The notes beneath the pieces were generated by a model. It had not been told where the DNA came from and ran no database searches. It saw nothing but the letters and a program-made list of their open reading frames with translations. Positions 9,034 through 17,033 of a stretch of 64,000 bases of DNA are shown piece by piece. The stretch is taken from assembly GCF_023821985.2 (NCBI RefSeq), contig NZ_CP099631.1:30623-94622 (forward strand), written 5' to 3'. Position numbers and translations under genes: made by a program. Position 1 is the first letter of the stretch. Every line of letters begins with the position of its first letter. The DNA comes from Dyadobacter chenhuakuii. GTDB lineage: Bacteria > Bacteroidota > Bacteroidia > Cytophagales > Spirosomataceae.

Positions 9034-9354
9034 GACGCCGACAGCATCTTAGCCAAATACTCAATTTTGATAGATTTCGGTTGTTAAGAATGCAACATGT
9101 TAAGTCTTTCAGGCATTGCATAATCTAAGGATGCAGTTAAGCTGTTTTTCCTTTTTCATCAGCATAGGCCAGCATTGCGAAAGCTATTCATGCCTACATA
9201 CTTTTCAGCCACTTGCATCTGTCGGCTATCACCACCTAGTCAAGCTCATTGCCACTTAAATGTACCAGTACAAAAAGAGCGTATTAGGAATCTACAGAGT
9301 GCTCATTATTGACGCACTGATTACTGTCAACCAATTTTAGTAGATATGTCCACT
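9034..9354. other. intergenic region with one short dispersed repeat
   Basis: No coding frame or RNA gene is apparent. The 20-mer CTGTCAACCAATTTTAGTAG at 9324-9343 recurs with one change at 25592-25611. The interval separates the dnaE2 operon from the accessory region. Confidence 0.5.
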
Positions 9355-9993
9355 CTAATTTACGAACAAATTGAAGTCGGTGATTAATTGGGTAATATTA
9401 TTGTTCGCATCATAGGTGACATAAGATTTGTATGTGCCATCGCCGAACCCAGCAGTGAAGAATGCTATATTAGAAGTTCCAAGTTCTAGCAGGTACCAGC
9501 TGCGGGTATGTTCATAGTTGTCATTCATCTTTTTTTCGATCTTCTCAAACCAATCTTCATCGTCGTCAGTAATTTGGTCCAGATCACCCAAGACGGTTAT
9601 ATCGAGATAACAAGCCGTACCGGAATCAACCGAAAATTCATCACTTTCATCATTTTTCACTAGCTTAGTCGCCATGTCTATTCTTACGCTATGCTCCTCA
9701 GAGAACAATATTCGGGAAAACGCAATCCGCTCATCGCCTTCTACTTTCATAAGGGACAATTGAACAGGAAATTCTCCAACGGGGAATAGCATATCAAACG
9801 GAGTGACCGAATCCACCTCCAATGCATCAGCGGCAACAAGTTGGCCAGATTTAACCCTAAGATTGCCAACCTGGGTGTTCGCAAAAAAAATATTAACTGA
9901 AGGGTTTGATGGGATCTCAATGGGCATCTGAATATGGTGTCCGTTTATGAAACATTTACTAATAAATTCTAAATAGTCTAGTTCAGGCTTCAT
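9355..9993 (-). CDS. DUF4241-type protein, probable immunity-like
   Basis: A 212-residue cytoplasmic protein matching DUF4241 features. It has a beta-rich body, the SVDSGTACYLD segment (a family-typical G.xC/F-D motif), and the C-terminal FFTAGFGDGTYKSYVTYDAN element (GDGxYxxYVxxDxxG). DUF4241 proteins often sit next to polymorphic toxins and immunity genes, although their biochemical role is not established. Here it lies 198 bp downstream of an Imm11-like gene and a toxin remnant on the same strand, which supports an immunity-island role. No promoter is evident between it and the upstream gene. Confidence 0.7.
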   Translation of the reverse strand: MKPELDYLEFISKCFINGHHIQMPIEIPSNPSVNIFFANTQVGNLRVKSGQLVAADALEVDSVTPFDMLFPVGEFPVQLSLMKVEGDERIAFSRILFSEEHSVRIDMATKLVKNDESDEFSVDSGTACYLDITVLGDLDQITDDDEDWFEKIEKKMNDNYEHTRSWYLLELGTSNIAFFTAGFGDGTYKSYVTYDANNNITQLITDFNLFVN

Positions 9994-10191
9994 AATGAAT
10001 GTACGCTTGATAGTTGAAGTGGCCCTTATATGTTGTTTAGAAAACTATTCTTTGATAACGGATATTGCTAAACCACATGAAAGATATTTTAGGAGTAAAT
10101 GTATTTTCAATATATCTATTAAGACGAACATTGTAATGTTTGTTTTAATAATATCGGTGTTAATTTCAAGGCGCTCTCATTTTGTAAGTCT

Positions 10192-10965
10192 TCACTCTAT
10201 TTCAAACACCAGTTCGCAGCTGGGGACCCCAGTTAGCTTTGCGATTTGTTTAGCTCTTTCTAGATCTATAGTACGATATCCAGTGATCTTAGATTCCACT
10301 AGCGCAGCAAGAAGTCTATTGGAAATATAGTTCTTTGTTGATAAAAACTTACAACCCCACAGGTCCAACTCTTTATTGAAATCTCTATTGAAAACTAATT
10401 TTGTAGCACTTAGGGCTGTTCCTGTATCAAAGAAAATACGCATATAATCTTCGTATGATTGAACCGGAAAATTTTGTTCTGCTAGTTTTAAATATTGGGC
10501 ATGAAAACTAAAATCGAATGTTGAAGCAGAAAAATTAATCGTCATTTCACCTGTTTCCTTTTCAAAAAATAAATACCAGTAGTCCTTGATTTGATGTGTT
10601 TCCCCTGTTTTTTTGTCTCGTTGATTAAAAGATACAGGATAAAATCTATGACCTGGCAACCGAAACCTTTCCAATAACGACCGAAACTTAGAGGAAATTA
10701 CAAGGCCGTTAAGTAGTGGAGTAAGGTAAATCAAGTCTGTATGCTTTGCATTTTTGTGCATAGGCAGACCGATAAAGTCAAGATCAAACTCAGGAGGAAC
10801 TCCCATACTGAAACGTTGATCGGATGGATTTTTAGGCCACATAAATTGCTTTATATGTGGATTTCTTAACCAAAAATCGTCATCGAACCACGATTGAGCT
10901 GATCCATCTCTTACGCCTGTTACTTTAGGCTCCCCACCGTCGTCTTTAAATATTAGATATTCCAC
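10192..10965 (-). CDS. Imm11/DUF1629-like immunity protein
   Basis: A 257-residue soluble protein whose middle (GLVISSKFRSLLERF then GHRFYPVSF and a YWYLFF strand) and C-terminal part (ISNRLLAALVESKITGYR) follow the pattern of the imm11/DUF1629 immunity family, including the repeated 'SxxLxxxLxxxxxxGxxF' helices. Such proteins neutralise the C-terminal toxin domain encoded immediately upstream. Here a toxin C-terminal remnant ends 45 bp before this gene on the same strand, which is the normal toxin-then-immunity order. The assignment is by pattern recognition. The exact toxin partner is inferred. Confidence 0.62.
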   Translation of the reverse strand: MEYLIFKDDGGEPKVTGVRDGSAQSWFDDDFWLRNPHIKQFMWPKNPSDQRFSMGVPPEFDLDFIGLPMHKNAKHTDLIYLTPLLNGLVISSKFRSLLERFRLPGHRFYPVSFNQRDKKTGETHQIKDYWYLFFEKETGEMTINFSASTFDFSFHAQYLKLAEQNFPVQSYEDYMRIFFDTGTALSATKLVFNRDFNKELDLWGCKFLSTKNYISNRLLAALVESKITGYRTIDLERAKQIAKLTGVPSCELVFEIE

Positions 10966-11010
10966 TAGCTGTTGATTTGTTTCACATAATTATTCAAGCT
11001 CATTCCACTA

Positions 11011-11160
11011 TTATTCGCCTTGAATGATCCCCTCCATTTCCTGAACTACTTTATTTACATGATCAACTGTCAATTTACCCCTATTTCCGATTGCAAGGTC
11101 TGTTAATCTATTTACAACGTATCTACTGTAAGTGGGAGATGGTTTAGTATGAAGAGATAC
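11011..11160 (-). pseudogene. C-terminal remnant of a polymorphic toxin (AHH-nuclease-like)
   Basis: The minus strand encodes about 50 residues ending at TAA 11011-11013: …SVSLHTKPSPTYSRYVV, then NRLTDLAIGNRGKLTVDH and a helical tail. The LHxxxxPxYxxxVxxRL pattern is what I would expect after the AHH motif of HNH/AHH toxin nucleases. The catalytic part and the long toxin body are missing, so only the last exposed piece survives. The immunity gene follows 45 bp later. Confidence 0.45.
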
Positions 11161-11262
11161 GCTTCTACAATAGAGTAGATAGAATAGAGAGAATGAGCCC
11201 TATGGATAATACAATTGGCAAAGCTCTATTTAACATAATGTTAATTATACAACAAACCATAT

Positions 11263-11295
11263 GTTACTGTTTTTAGTGTACACTTTAATAGTAAC
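11263..11295. repeat. imperfect palindrome before a transposase remnant
   Basis: Outer arms GTTACT and AGTAAC and inner arms AGTGT/ACACT form a 33-bp dyad ending 3 bp before the ATG of a broken transposase-like gene. It could be the end of the element or an operator. Confidence 0.5.
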
Positions 11296-11298
11296 ATC

Positions 11299-11592
11299 AT
11301 GAATGCTAACGACTTACAAAGAAATAAAAAAAGTAGAAAGTCACTGCTTTTTAAAAGAAAAGTTGTGGAAATTTATCGTGCTGAATGAGCGGATAAGCAT
11401 GAGATCCATAAACATCTACACATCTCACAGACACAACTTCGTTGTCTGAACCGCTGGTACTTTAAGCATCGATTAAAACCGTATCTATTTCTCGAATCAT
11501 TTATCCAAAACATGAAAAAGAAAACCGACGCGTCTTATCTGAAAGCCTTGGAGCAACGGCTTTTGGAAACTGAAAAAGAGGCAACTATGTAG
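11299..11592 (+). pseudogene. broken transposase OrfA-like gene (IS3-type helix-turn-helix)
   Basis: A frame of 97 codons from ATG 11299 to TAG 11590-11592 is interrupted by one TGA at 11386-11388. The product would be a basic helix-turn-helix protein (FKRKVVEIYRAE before the stop) followed by RWYFKHRLKPY and a leucine-rich helix (LKALEQRLLETEKE). This is the layout of the IS3-family OrfA proteins common in Bacteroidota, although the identity match is weak by eye. No OrfB follows; 11593-11856 has no convincing frame. Confidence 0.5.
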
Positions 11593-11856
11593 CAGTTGGG
11601 ACAACATTGAAATAGTGCTTGGATTCTCAGTATATTGCTTTTGACAAACCACTTGACTATGAAAAATCTACTTCGCTGGACACTAAGGATTATATTCCTT
11701 CCATTTTGGCTAGTTGGTAAAACGAGCGGCCGTAGGATTATTTATAAATAAGTCATAGAAGCCATGATAGACAGAATTTTAAGATGGATCGGAAAGGTAA
11801 TCCGCCTTCACATTACATATGTGTAAATAGAGAGCTATTTAAGGGAATATTTTTCG

Positions 11857-11880
11857 AAGAGGCTAAATGCCTCTTTTCTT
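11857..11880 (+). terminator. rho-independent terminator-like hairpin
   Basis: AAGAGGC (11857-11863) and GCCTCTT (11869-11875) enclose a 5-base loop and are followed by a pyrimidine/T-rich tail. It ends the decayed transposase region. The following 11881-12087 stretch shows no gene. Confidence 0.7.
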
Positions 11881-12087
11881 TGTCTGTTGTTAAAGGTAAA
11901 GCTCACTTTTAGGGCATTCGCTCGTTGTTGCCTTCTTGTCCTAAGTAGCATATAGTTGCCTAAATATTAATGCGGGAACACTTAAAAAATAATTACTTTA
12001 TATACCCTAACTAAAGCATACGAGCTTTATCGCCCCTGGTGCTTTGTTTGTATTATTATTTTAAACGTGTGGATTTACACAGTTAAA

Positions 12088-13524
12088 TCACCTTGCCTTA
12101 AAAACTCTGGTAATCGCCTCATAAGCTTGGGGTGAAGATGGCCGTGGGGCATTAACATCTGCTAGCTTACCCTCCTTGTCAACCAAGATGTACTTGGGAA
12201 TAGATGCAGATTGATAACTTTCTAGGAAACGATGGATCTCCGCATCGTCTGATATATTAATGTGCAACCCCTTTATATCCTTATTAGCTTCAAGATACCG
12301 TTTCCATCCCTGTTGCTTATTGTCTATCGAAACATATAGGAACACCACATTTTCATTGTCAGCAAGTAGCTTCTGCAATGCTTTGGATGCCGGAAACTCA
12401 GCTATGCAAGGTCCACACCAGGTTGCCCAAACATCAACATAAACAACTTTACCTTTTAGGTCAGCTAATGAAAGTGTCTGACCGTTTGGTGTAACCCCAG
12501 TTATTGAGGGTGCTGGTTTACCGGGTGCCAGTTTGTCCCACATTGCGTACTTCTTTAACACTTGGGGTTCATAGGGATTGTAAGTTTGCTCTTTTTTTAA
12601 CCGAACAATCAACGAATCGGTTACATCGTTTTTTCCAGTAGATAGTACGTCCATCAAATTGCGTATACGCAGCAACATGCTCACATGTGCAGGATAACCA
12701 TTGCTAACAATTAAATCATCAGCAACCATAGCAGTCTGGCCGCTCATTTCCCTGACTTGCTCGGGCGTTTTGCCTTTTTGAATAAAATCGTAGATACTCG
12801 CCTGTGAGTAGAAAGCTAGGGCCAGTCCATAATCATACAAACCTGCGTCCAGTATTTGGTCGCTTAAGGGCACATTCTTGTAACTGTTTTTAATGGATGG
12901 AGCTATTTCTCTTGGGGGATCCGCGAATTGGTTTATTGCAGCAAAATTCATCTTAGCATTTATTATGCTTAGCATATTCCGCTGTTCAAGCAGATATCTT
13001 ATATTTTTGGCGATCGGGTATTTACTAAAAAAGTCGGCGTTGAGCGTTTCGTAAGCCGCATTCATTTTTCCAACTGCCGAGACGAACGCATTTTCATCCA
13101 GTCCGGAGATATGCTTACCGTCAACTGTTTCTAATTGCTTTCGTATTACGTCTGATTCAGCAAGGTAAGTCGAAGCGCCAGCACCTCGCCCTGCAAATCC
13201 AAACGAGGGAGCAACTTCTTTATCAAATGTGACATGCAGCGCGTCTCCTTCGCTCAGCAGCATCGTACACATTTGTTGACCAATTGTCAGATTCACGAAA
13301 AGATGCTTATCCACCGGAACTGCAAACGAGGCCAGTCCTTCAGGACCAAATTTCTTAACCGCGATTGTATCGACGTCAAACGTAAGCAGGTTTGGCCGTG
13401 ACAAAAGAACAGGTTGATTGGCCATATTATTCGCCTTAACCGTAACCCTGACATCCAAAGCAAATGAATACAAATGCCCGCCGATAATGATAGATGCTAG
13501 TAATACAATCTTAATTATTTGCAT
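12088..13524 (-). CDS. secreted TlpA-family thioredoxin-like protein
   Basis: A 478-residue protein with an N-terminal signal peptide (about 1-22, hydrophobic VLLASIIIGGHLYSFA). An all-beta/helical N-terminal region of about 300 residues, likely DUF4369-like, leads to a C-terminal TlpA/AhpC thioredoxin domain with WATWCGPC near residue 370 and the cis-Pro region SIPKYILVD. Bacteroidota TlpA proteins act in the periplasm or on the outer membrane as disulfide reductases or thiol chaperones. A second TlpA gene lies 0.9 kb upstream on the same strand with a small secreted protein between them, so the three may form a cell-envelope cluster. Substrates are unknown. Confidence 0.88.
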   Translation of the reverse strand: MQIIKIVLLASIIIGGHLYSFALDVRVTVKANNMANQPVLLSRPNLLTFDVDTIAVKKFGPEGLASFAVPVDKHLFVNLTIGQQMCTMLLSEGDALHVTFDKEVAPSFGFAGRGAGASTYLAESDVIRKQLETVDGKHISGLDENAFVSAVGKMNAAYETLNADFFSKYPIAKNIRYLLEQRNMLSIINAKMNFAAINQFADPPREIAPSIKNSYKNVPLSDQILDAGLYDYGLALAFYSQASIYDFIQKGKTPEQVREMSGQTAMVADDLIVSNGYPAHVSMLLRIRNLMDVLSTGKNDVTDSLIVRLKKEQTYNPYEPQVLKKYAMWDKLAPGKPAPSITGVTPNGQTLSLADLKGKVVYVDVWATWCGPCIAEFPASKALQKLLADNENVVFLYVSIDNKQQGWKRYLEANKDIKGLHINISDDAEIHRFLESYQSASIPKYILVDKEGKLADVNAPRPSSPQAYEAITRVFKAR

Positions 13525-13688
13525 GAAATTGAAGTCACTTAATTGTTAAAATACTAAGTCTGTTACTTTTCGATATCCATTTGCGTGGATTCCTTGCAAA
13601 TGGCGTACTGCCGGGTAAGCTGAAATACAGCTAAGAATATGAAGGCTATCAAGGCTTTGGGGAAAAATACATGTTAAAATTTGATCAA

Positions 13689-14201
13689 TTAATACATACT
13701 TTTTCTGAAAGGAGCCAATGTTTTGCTGCCAAGCGACTTGTCTTTAACAGCTTCGACTATAAAAGGATAGAATAGCTTTTTGCGTCTAGCAGGCGCATGC
13801 CAGGCAATGTACCAGGCCTTCACAGCGCTCCCCTGTTCTCCCGTCTGTGTTGGCCATTTGTATAGTTTTAATAACCTCAAAAATAACGCTTGGATGGATT
13901 GATCGTTGATCGCCATTAACTGCCAATCTCTAAGTGTCTTTGGATCTTGGTCACGGGGATGTGGATTTCGTTTGGAAGACCAACCTTTCATTACTTTAAT
14001 TCTGTATTTCTGGTCCAGGGTGTACATCCTATCGATAAGCTTATTATATGCCGATTCATTTAGGCTGCTGATGTCCATTATAGAATCAATTTCTGGGATG
14101 TCATTTAATCTGGCAAAGTCAAAGACAGGTTTGTTCAAGAACTGACAGCTTCCAGGCCATGCACCGCAAATAACAAGCATGCACACCAAAAAGCTTTTCA
14201 T
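13689..14201 (-). CDS. hypothetical secreted protein between two TlpA genes
   Basis: A 170-residue protein with a clear signal peptide (MKSFLVCMLVICGAWPGSC, cut probably after the Cys-Gln region). The mature part is helical, with Trp/Tyr/Arg-rich segments (RDWQLMAINDQSIQALF, WYIAWHAPARRKK). No family is recognised. The Cys at residue 19 lies at the end of the hydrophobic stretch and could make it a lipoprotein, but the lipobox is weak. It is flanked on the same strand by two TlpA thioredoxins, suggesting a shared envelope function. That link is positional only. Confidence 0.65.
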   Translation of the reverse strand: MKSFLVCMLVICGAWPGSCQFLNKPVFDFARLNDIPEIDSIMDISSLNESAYNKLIDRMYTLDQKYRIKVMKGWSSKRNPHPRDQDPKTLRDWQLMAINDQSIQALFLRLLKLYKWPTQTGEQGSAVKAWYIAWHAPARRKKLFYPFIVEAVKDKSLGSKTLAPFRKSMY

Positions 14202-14211
14202 AAGTATGTAA

Positions 14212-14311
14212 TTAATATGTTACCGTATATGTCTTAAAATCCATCACTTTCCAGATCACCTTGTACACATCCGCTGCCAATACATCATTTTTGCCTTCTG
14301 TGGCCGTATGG
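14212..14311 (-). pseudogene. 3' remnant of a DUF3800-type gene
   Basis: The minus strand encodes …ATEGKNDVLAADVYKVIWKV followed by a short tail and TAA at 14212-14214. This matches the C-terminus of the intact DUF3800 protein at 17034-18191 (ATDGKIDVLAADEYKVIRKV). Only about 32 codons remain, directly preceded by a TGA, so it is a decayed partial copy lying 3 kb from the full gene. Confidence 0.7.
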
Positions 14312-14378
14312 AACATTCACTTTTTCTAACTGTAAATACCAGGATCCGCCGATCCATAGTTCCTTCTCCAATATCAAT

Positions 14379-15449
14379 TTATCGGAAGACTTTCGTTTCT
14401 GTTACGATTTTTTCTATTGCGCGGAAATTGTTTTCCCTGGCTACTACAACACCTTTCTGGTCGATAAGGAAATACGTGGGGAATTCGGAGATATTGTAAG
14501 CTTTCATTACCTCACCCCGATCAAACTGAAAGTCAGTGAGATGAATCCAGTTGGCTTGGTGTTTTTCTATGGTTTTAAGCCAGGTTTCTTTGTCCTCACC
14601 CCATTCGGCACCAATGCCGATCATGGTGACTTCACCTTTATACTTTTCACGAAATGCCCGAAGTTCAGGCATCGACCGGATACACGGTCCGCACCAATGC
14701 CCCCAAAAATCAAGCAGCACATATTTCCCTAAATGCTGAGATAATTGTACTGAATCGCCTTTGGAGGAAACCAGTTTGAAATCCGGAGCTCTCTTGCCTC
14801 TTACAGGCTGATTTTTGATAATTTCAATGCGTTCCTCGGCTTTTTTACCAAAGTAACTTTCGCGTATCTGCGGGGGAAATTCATGGAAGGCTGTGTCCAG
14901 ATCTTCAATTGTAAGACTTGGGTCTTTGGTTAGCCCGTTCAATAAGTACATGGACGTTACGGAAGGCGTGTTCAGTTTCATAAACGCCCAGGTTTTCAGC
15001 TTTTGTTCTTCGTTCAATTTTTCTACCACTTCGGCAGATTGCCCTATCGCCTTTTGACGGTAAGCCCATTTAGTTTGATTGTAGGCTGTAAGCAGGTCGT
15101 TTTCCTTAGTGCCTTTGATTTTCAGTTGCTCTGGTTTGTCGATGTTGCCCGAAACGGTAAGGTTTCCGGCTTCAAACCAAACGCCTCTCCAGGCCGGGTT
15201 TTTAATGAAAATATCGAACATGCCGTCGTCAGGCTTTTGAGCAACGTACCGGAAGCGATCGCCTTTGGCGACAACCGTATCTATTTTATTAATGCCAGTC
15301 TGAATGTATCTGAATTGAATCGGGGTATCGCCAATGCCTTTGATCTCGCCGGTCAAAATGCAACTTTGAGCGACTACTCTCCAACTGCTAACAAGTAAGG
15401 CTAAGATGAAAAGGACAGTAGTCTTTTTTGACGGTGATATTACTCGCAT
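14379..15449 (-). CDS. secreted DUF4369-thioredoxin (TlpA family)
   Basis: A 356-residue protein with a signal peptide (residues 1-28, LFILALLVSSWRVVA). A DUF4369 domain (about 30-130) and a linker precede a C-terminal thioredoxin domain with WGHWCGPC near residue 252 and SEFPTYFLID carrying the cis-proline. This architecture is characteristic of Bacteroidota periplasmic TlpA-like reductases. The gene precedes the small secreted protein and the second TlpA gene on the same strand. A decayed DUF3800 fragment lies between them, so the cluster has been disturbed by rearrangement. Confidence 0.9.
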   Translation of the reverse strand: MRVISPSKKTTVLFILALLVSSWRVVAQSCILTGEIKGIGDTPIQFRYIQTGINKIDTVVAKGDRFRYVAQKPDDGMFDIFIKNPAWRGVWFEAGNLTVSGNIDKPEQLKIKGTKENDLLTAYNQTKWAYRQKAIGQSAEVVEKLNEEQKLKTWAFMKLNTPSVTSMYLLNGLTKDPSLTIEDLDTAFHEFPPQIRESYFGKKAEERIEIIKNQPVRGKRAPDFKLVSSKGDSVQLSQHLGKYVLLDFWGHWCGPCIRSMPELRAFREKYKGEVTMIGIGAEWGEDKETWLKTIEKHQANWIHLTDFQFDRGEVMKAYNISEFPTYFLIDQKGVVVARENNFRAIEKIVTETKVFR

Positions 15450-15594
15450 TTCCGAAAGGGACTAAAAGATGTGTAGCCAAGTAACTTGTTCTAAACTTAA
15501 TTTATGTTTTGGAATAATATCAATCAATCTACCAGAAAATGTAGGCATAGTAGAAATTATTCTCACCTATTTAACAGAACGGCCAGTTATATAA

Positions 15595-15678
15595 GAACAT
15601 TTGCTATTTGTACAACGATTCAGTTGGCCGGGATTGGCAGATGGCCAGTTTTTTATTGAGATTCCCTACAATGACTGA
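15595..15678 (+). pseudogene. fragment of a relative of the dnaE2-operon hypothetical gene
   Basis: A short frame reads FVQRFSWPGLADGQFFIEIP and ends at TGA 15676-15678. It matches VVQRFRWPGLPDGQAFIATP of the intact protein at 8557-9033 at both DNA and protein level. It is bounded by stops on both sides. The remnant runs into the start of the racemase fragment at 15671, marking a deletion junction. Confidence 0.7.
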
Positions 15679-15907
15679 AAGCTACCATATTGTGGGTGAA
15701 CAGTTCGCTCAGAGAAAGGTCTTGGCCCCGGGCCGGCAGGAATTTAGGCGGATTCTGCAAGATTTAATTATTCTCGGAGCGCAAGGTATCATATTAGGTT
15801 GTACCGAAATGGGGCTTTTGGTGTCACAGGCAGATAGCTCCGTTCCACTGTTTGATATGATGGAGCTCCATGCCTTGGCTGCGGCAGAACAATCTGTCTG
15901 TAATTAG
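15671..15907 (+). pseudogene. C-terminal fragment of an aspartate/glutamate racemase
   Basis: From ATG 15671 the frame encodes about 78 residues. These hold the last third of an Asp/Glu racemase fold: the FRRILQDLIILGAQGIILGC region with the GCTE catalytic-cysteine motif, then SVPLFDMMELHALAA, which is the usual C-terminus. The N-terminal half with the first catalytic Cys is missing, so the product cannot be active. An in-frame extension to 15608 exists but overlaps the unrelated fragment. It was probably captured by rearrangement. Confidence 0.8.
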
Positions 15908-15925
15908 CAGATCTGTTTGAATAGC

Positions 15926-15988
15926 GGTTGTCGGAAATACTACATCAAAGATCCAATCCGCAGCTTAAATAATTGCTGGATCCTACCC
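15926..15988 (+). repeat. dispersed repeat R1, copy a
   Basis: Begins GGTTGTCGGAAATACTACAT and ends with a GCTTAAAT…GCTGGA element. Related copies are at 18870-18924, 28748-28804 and, in reverse and shorter, 30221-30243. It is non-coding. Confidence 0.7.
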
Positions 15989-16083
15989 TTCTGAATCCTG
16001 TTTAATGAAGTGTCGAAGGAAGATAACAACAGGTCTGTCTAAAAAACCATTATTGAATGCATTCAGAGTCATATAATTTGTCA

Positions 16084-16482
16084 TCAAGCAGAATAACCTA
16101 GCATCCTGATTTGATCAACCAGCTTAAAAACATTGCCGACAGGTTCAAGCTCATCACCGAAATAGTGTTCTATGGAGCCATCATTGGATATGTGAATATG
16201 GCGTGTGCTGCCGCTTCCATATTTTTCCCATAAGGTTATATATCCGAGCTCGGAGTCTTCCACGTAGCCAAACTCTGTGGGCCCGCACCCTGCTGTTACA
16301 AGTTCGAAGATTGCTTTACAGGCACTTTCATCATTTCTGAGCTGGGTCAATGGTATGTATTGCATGGTCCTGGGAAGGTTAGCTTTGAAGACTTCATACT
16401 GCTCGACTTTTAAAGAGCTGTAAATTCTGCCGGTCAAATTAACCATAATATAGAGTCGGGCATACATTGCTCTCAGGAACAT
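16084..16482 (-). CDS. hypothetical protein, second gene of a coupled pair
   Basis: A 132-residue protein of unknown family with a central ELVTAGCGPTEFGYVEDSE stretch, a GSGSTRHIHISNDG strand and an acidic helix at the end. The chosen ATG at 16482 overlaps the stop of the upstream gene in the sequence TAATG, a classic stop-restart arrangement. A start 15 codons further upstream is open but less likely. No signal peptide is convincing. It is possibly part of a toxin-immunity or small accessory module, but nothing identifies it. Confidence 0.6.
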   Translation of the reverse strand: MFLRAMYARLYIMVNLTGRIYSSLKVEQYEVFKANLPRTMQYIPLTQLRNDESACKAIFELVTAGCGPTEFGYVEDSELGYITLWEKYGSGSTRHIHISNDGSIEHYFGDELEPVGNVFKLVDQIRMLGYSA

Positions 16483-16733
16483 TACATTTGTTTTTCTGGC
16501 AAGGCCAGGTAAGCTGTAATGAGGCAATCGTAAATGGTCGCTTTATTTAACCTTCGCGGATCCCTCAGTTTGAATTCAAAGAGCCTGTCCGTGTATTCAT
16601 CATAGACAAAGAATAGCAACGGATCTTCGCGTGTATAAATCTTATAGGGCTTGTTTCCAATCCATCCCATATAAGCCATAAAATGGTCGAGCTTGAATGC
16701 TTGGATCTCCTGGATAAATTGATAATCGGTCAT
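16482..16733 (-). CDS. hypothetical protein, first gene of a coupled pair
   Basis: An 83-residue protein from the internal ATG (MTDYQFIQEIQAF); a start 15 codons upstream at 16778 is also open. It is helical at the start, then aromatic-rich beta strands (KPYKIYTREDPLLFFVYDEY), with no signal peptide. Its stop overlaps the next start (TAATG), so the two products are probably made in fixed ratio and may act together. The family is not recognised. The preceding 16779-17033 gap has no gene, but a frame reading …LLDDTFAKPTKQWF may be a remnant. Confidence 0.6.
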   Translation of the reverse strand: MTDYQFIQEIQAFKLDHFMAYMGWIGNKPYKIYTREDPLLFFVYDEYTDRLFEFKLRDPRRLNKATIYDCLITAYLALPEKQM

Positions 16734-17033
16734 ACCAGTGAATTTCTGGCTATTTAAGATATACCAAAGCCAATGCACGAATCCAGTTAGCCGCCGGTGG
16801 GATTGATTTAACTAACGGCAGTTCCTGAATAATCTCAGGACTTGCATGTTTAATTATGATCTTATGATTGTTTCACTCGCGGTAGCAGGGATACGCGGAG
16901 GTGAGCGCCAGTGTTTTTCATTGATTCGAACAAACCATTGCTTTGTTGGCTTGGCAAATGTGTCATCAAGCAGAAAACGCGCCTATCAACCTGTTTACGA
17001 CTTACTGCAATAATCCTCCGATGACGACTTTTA

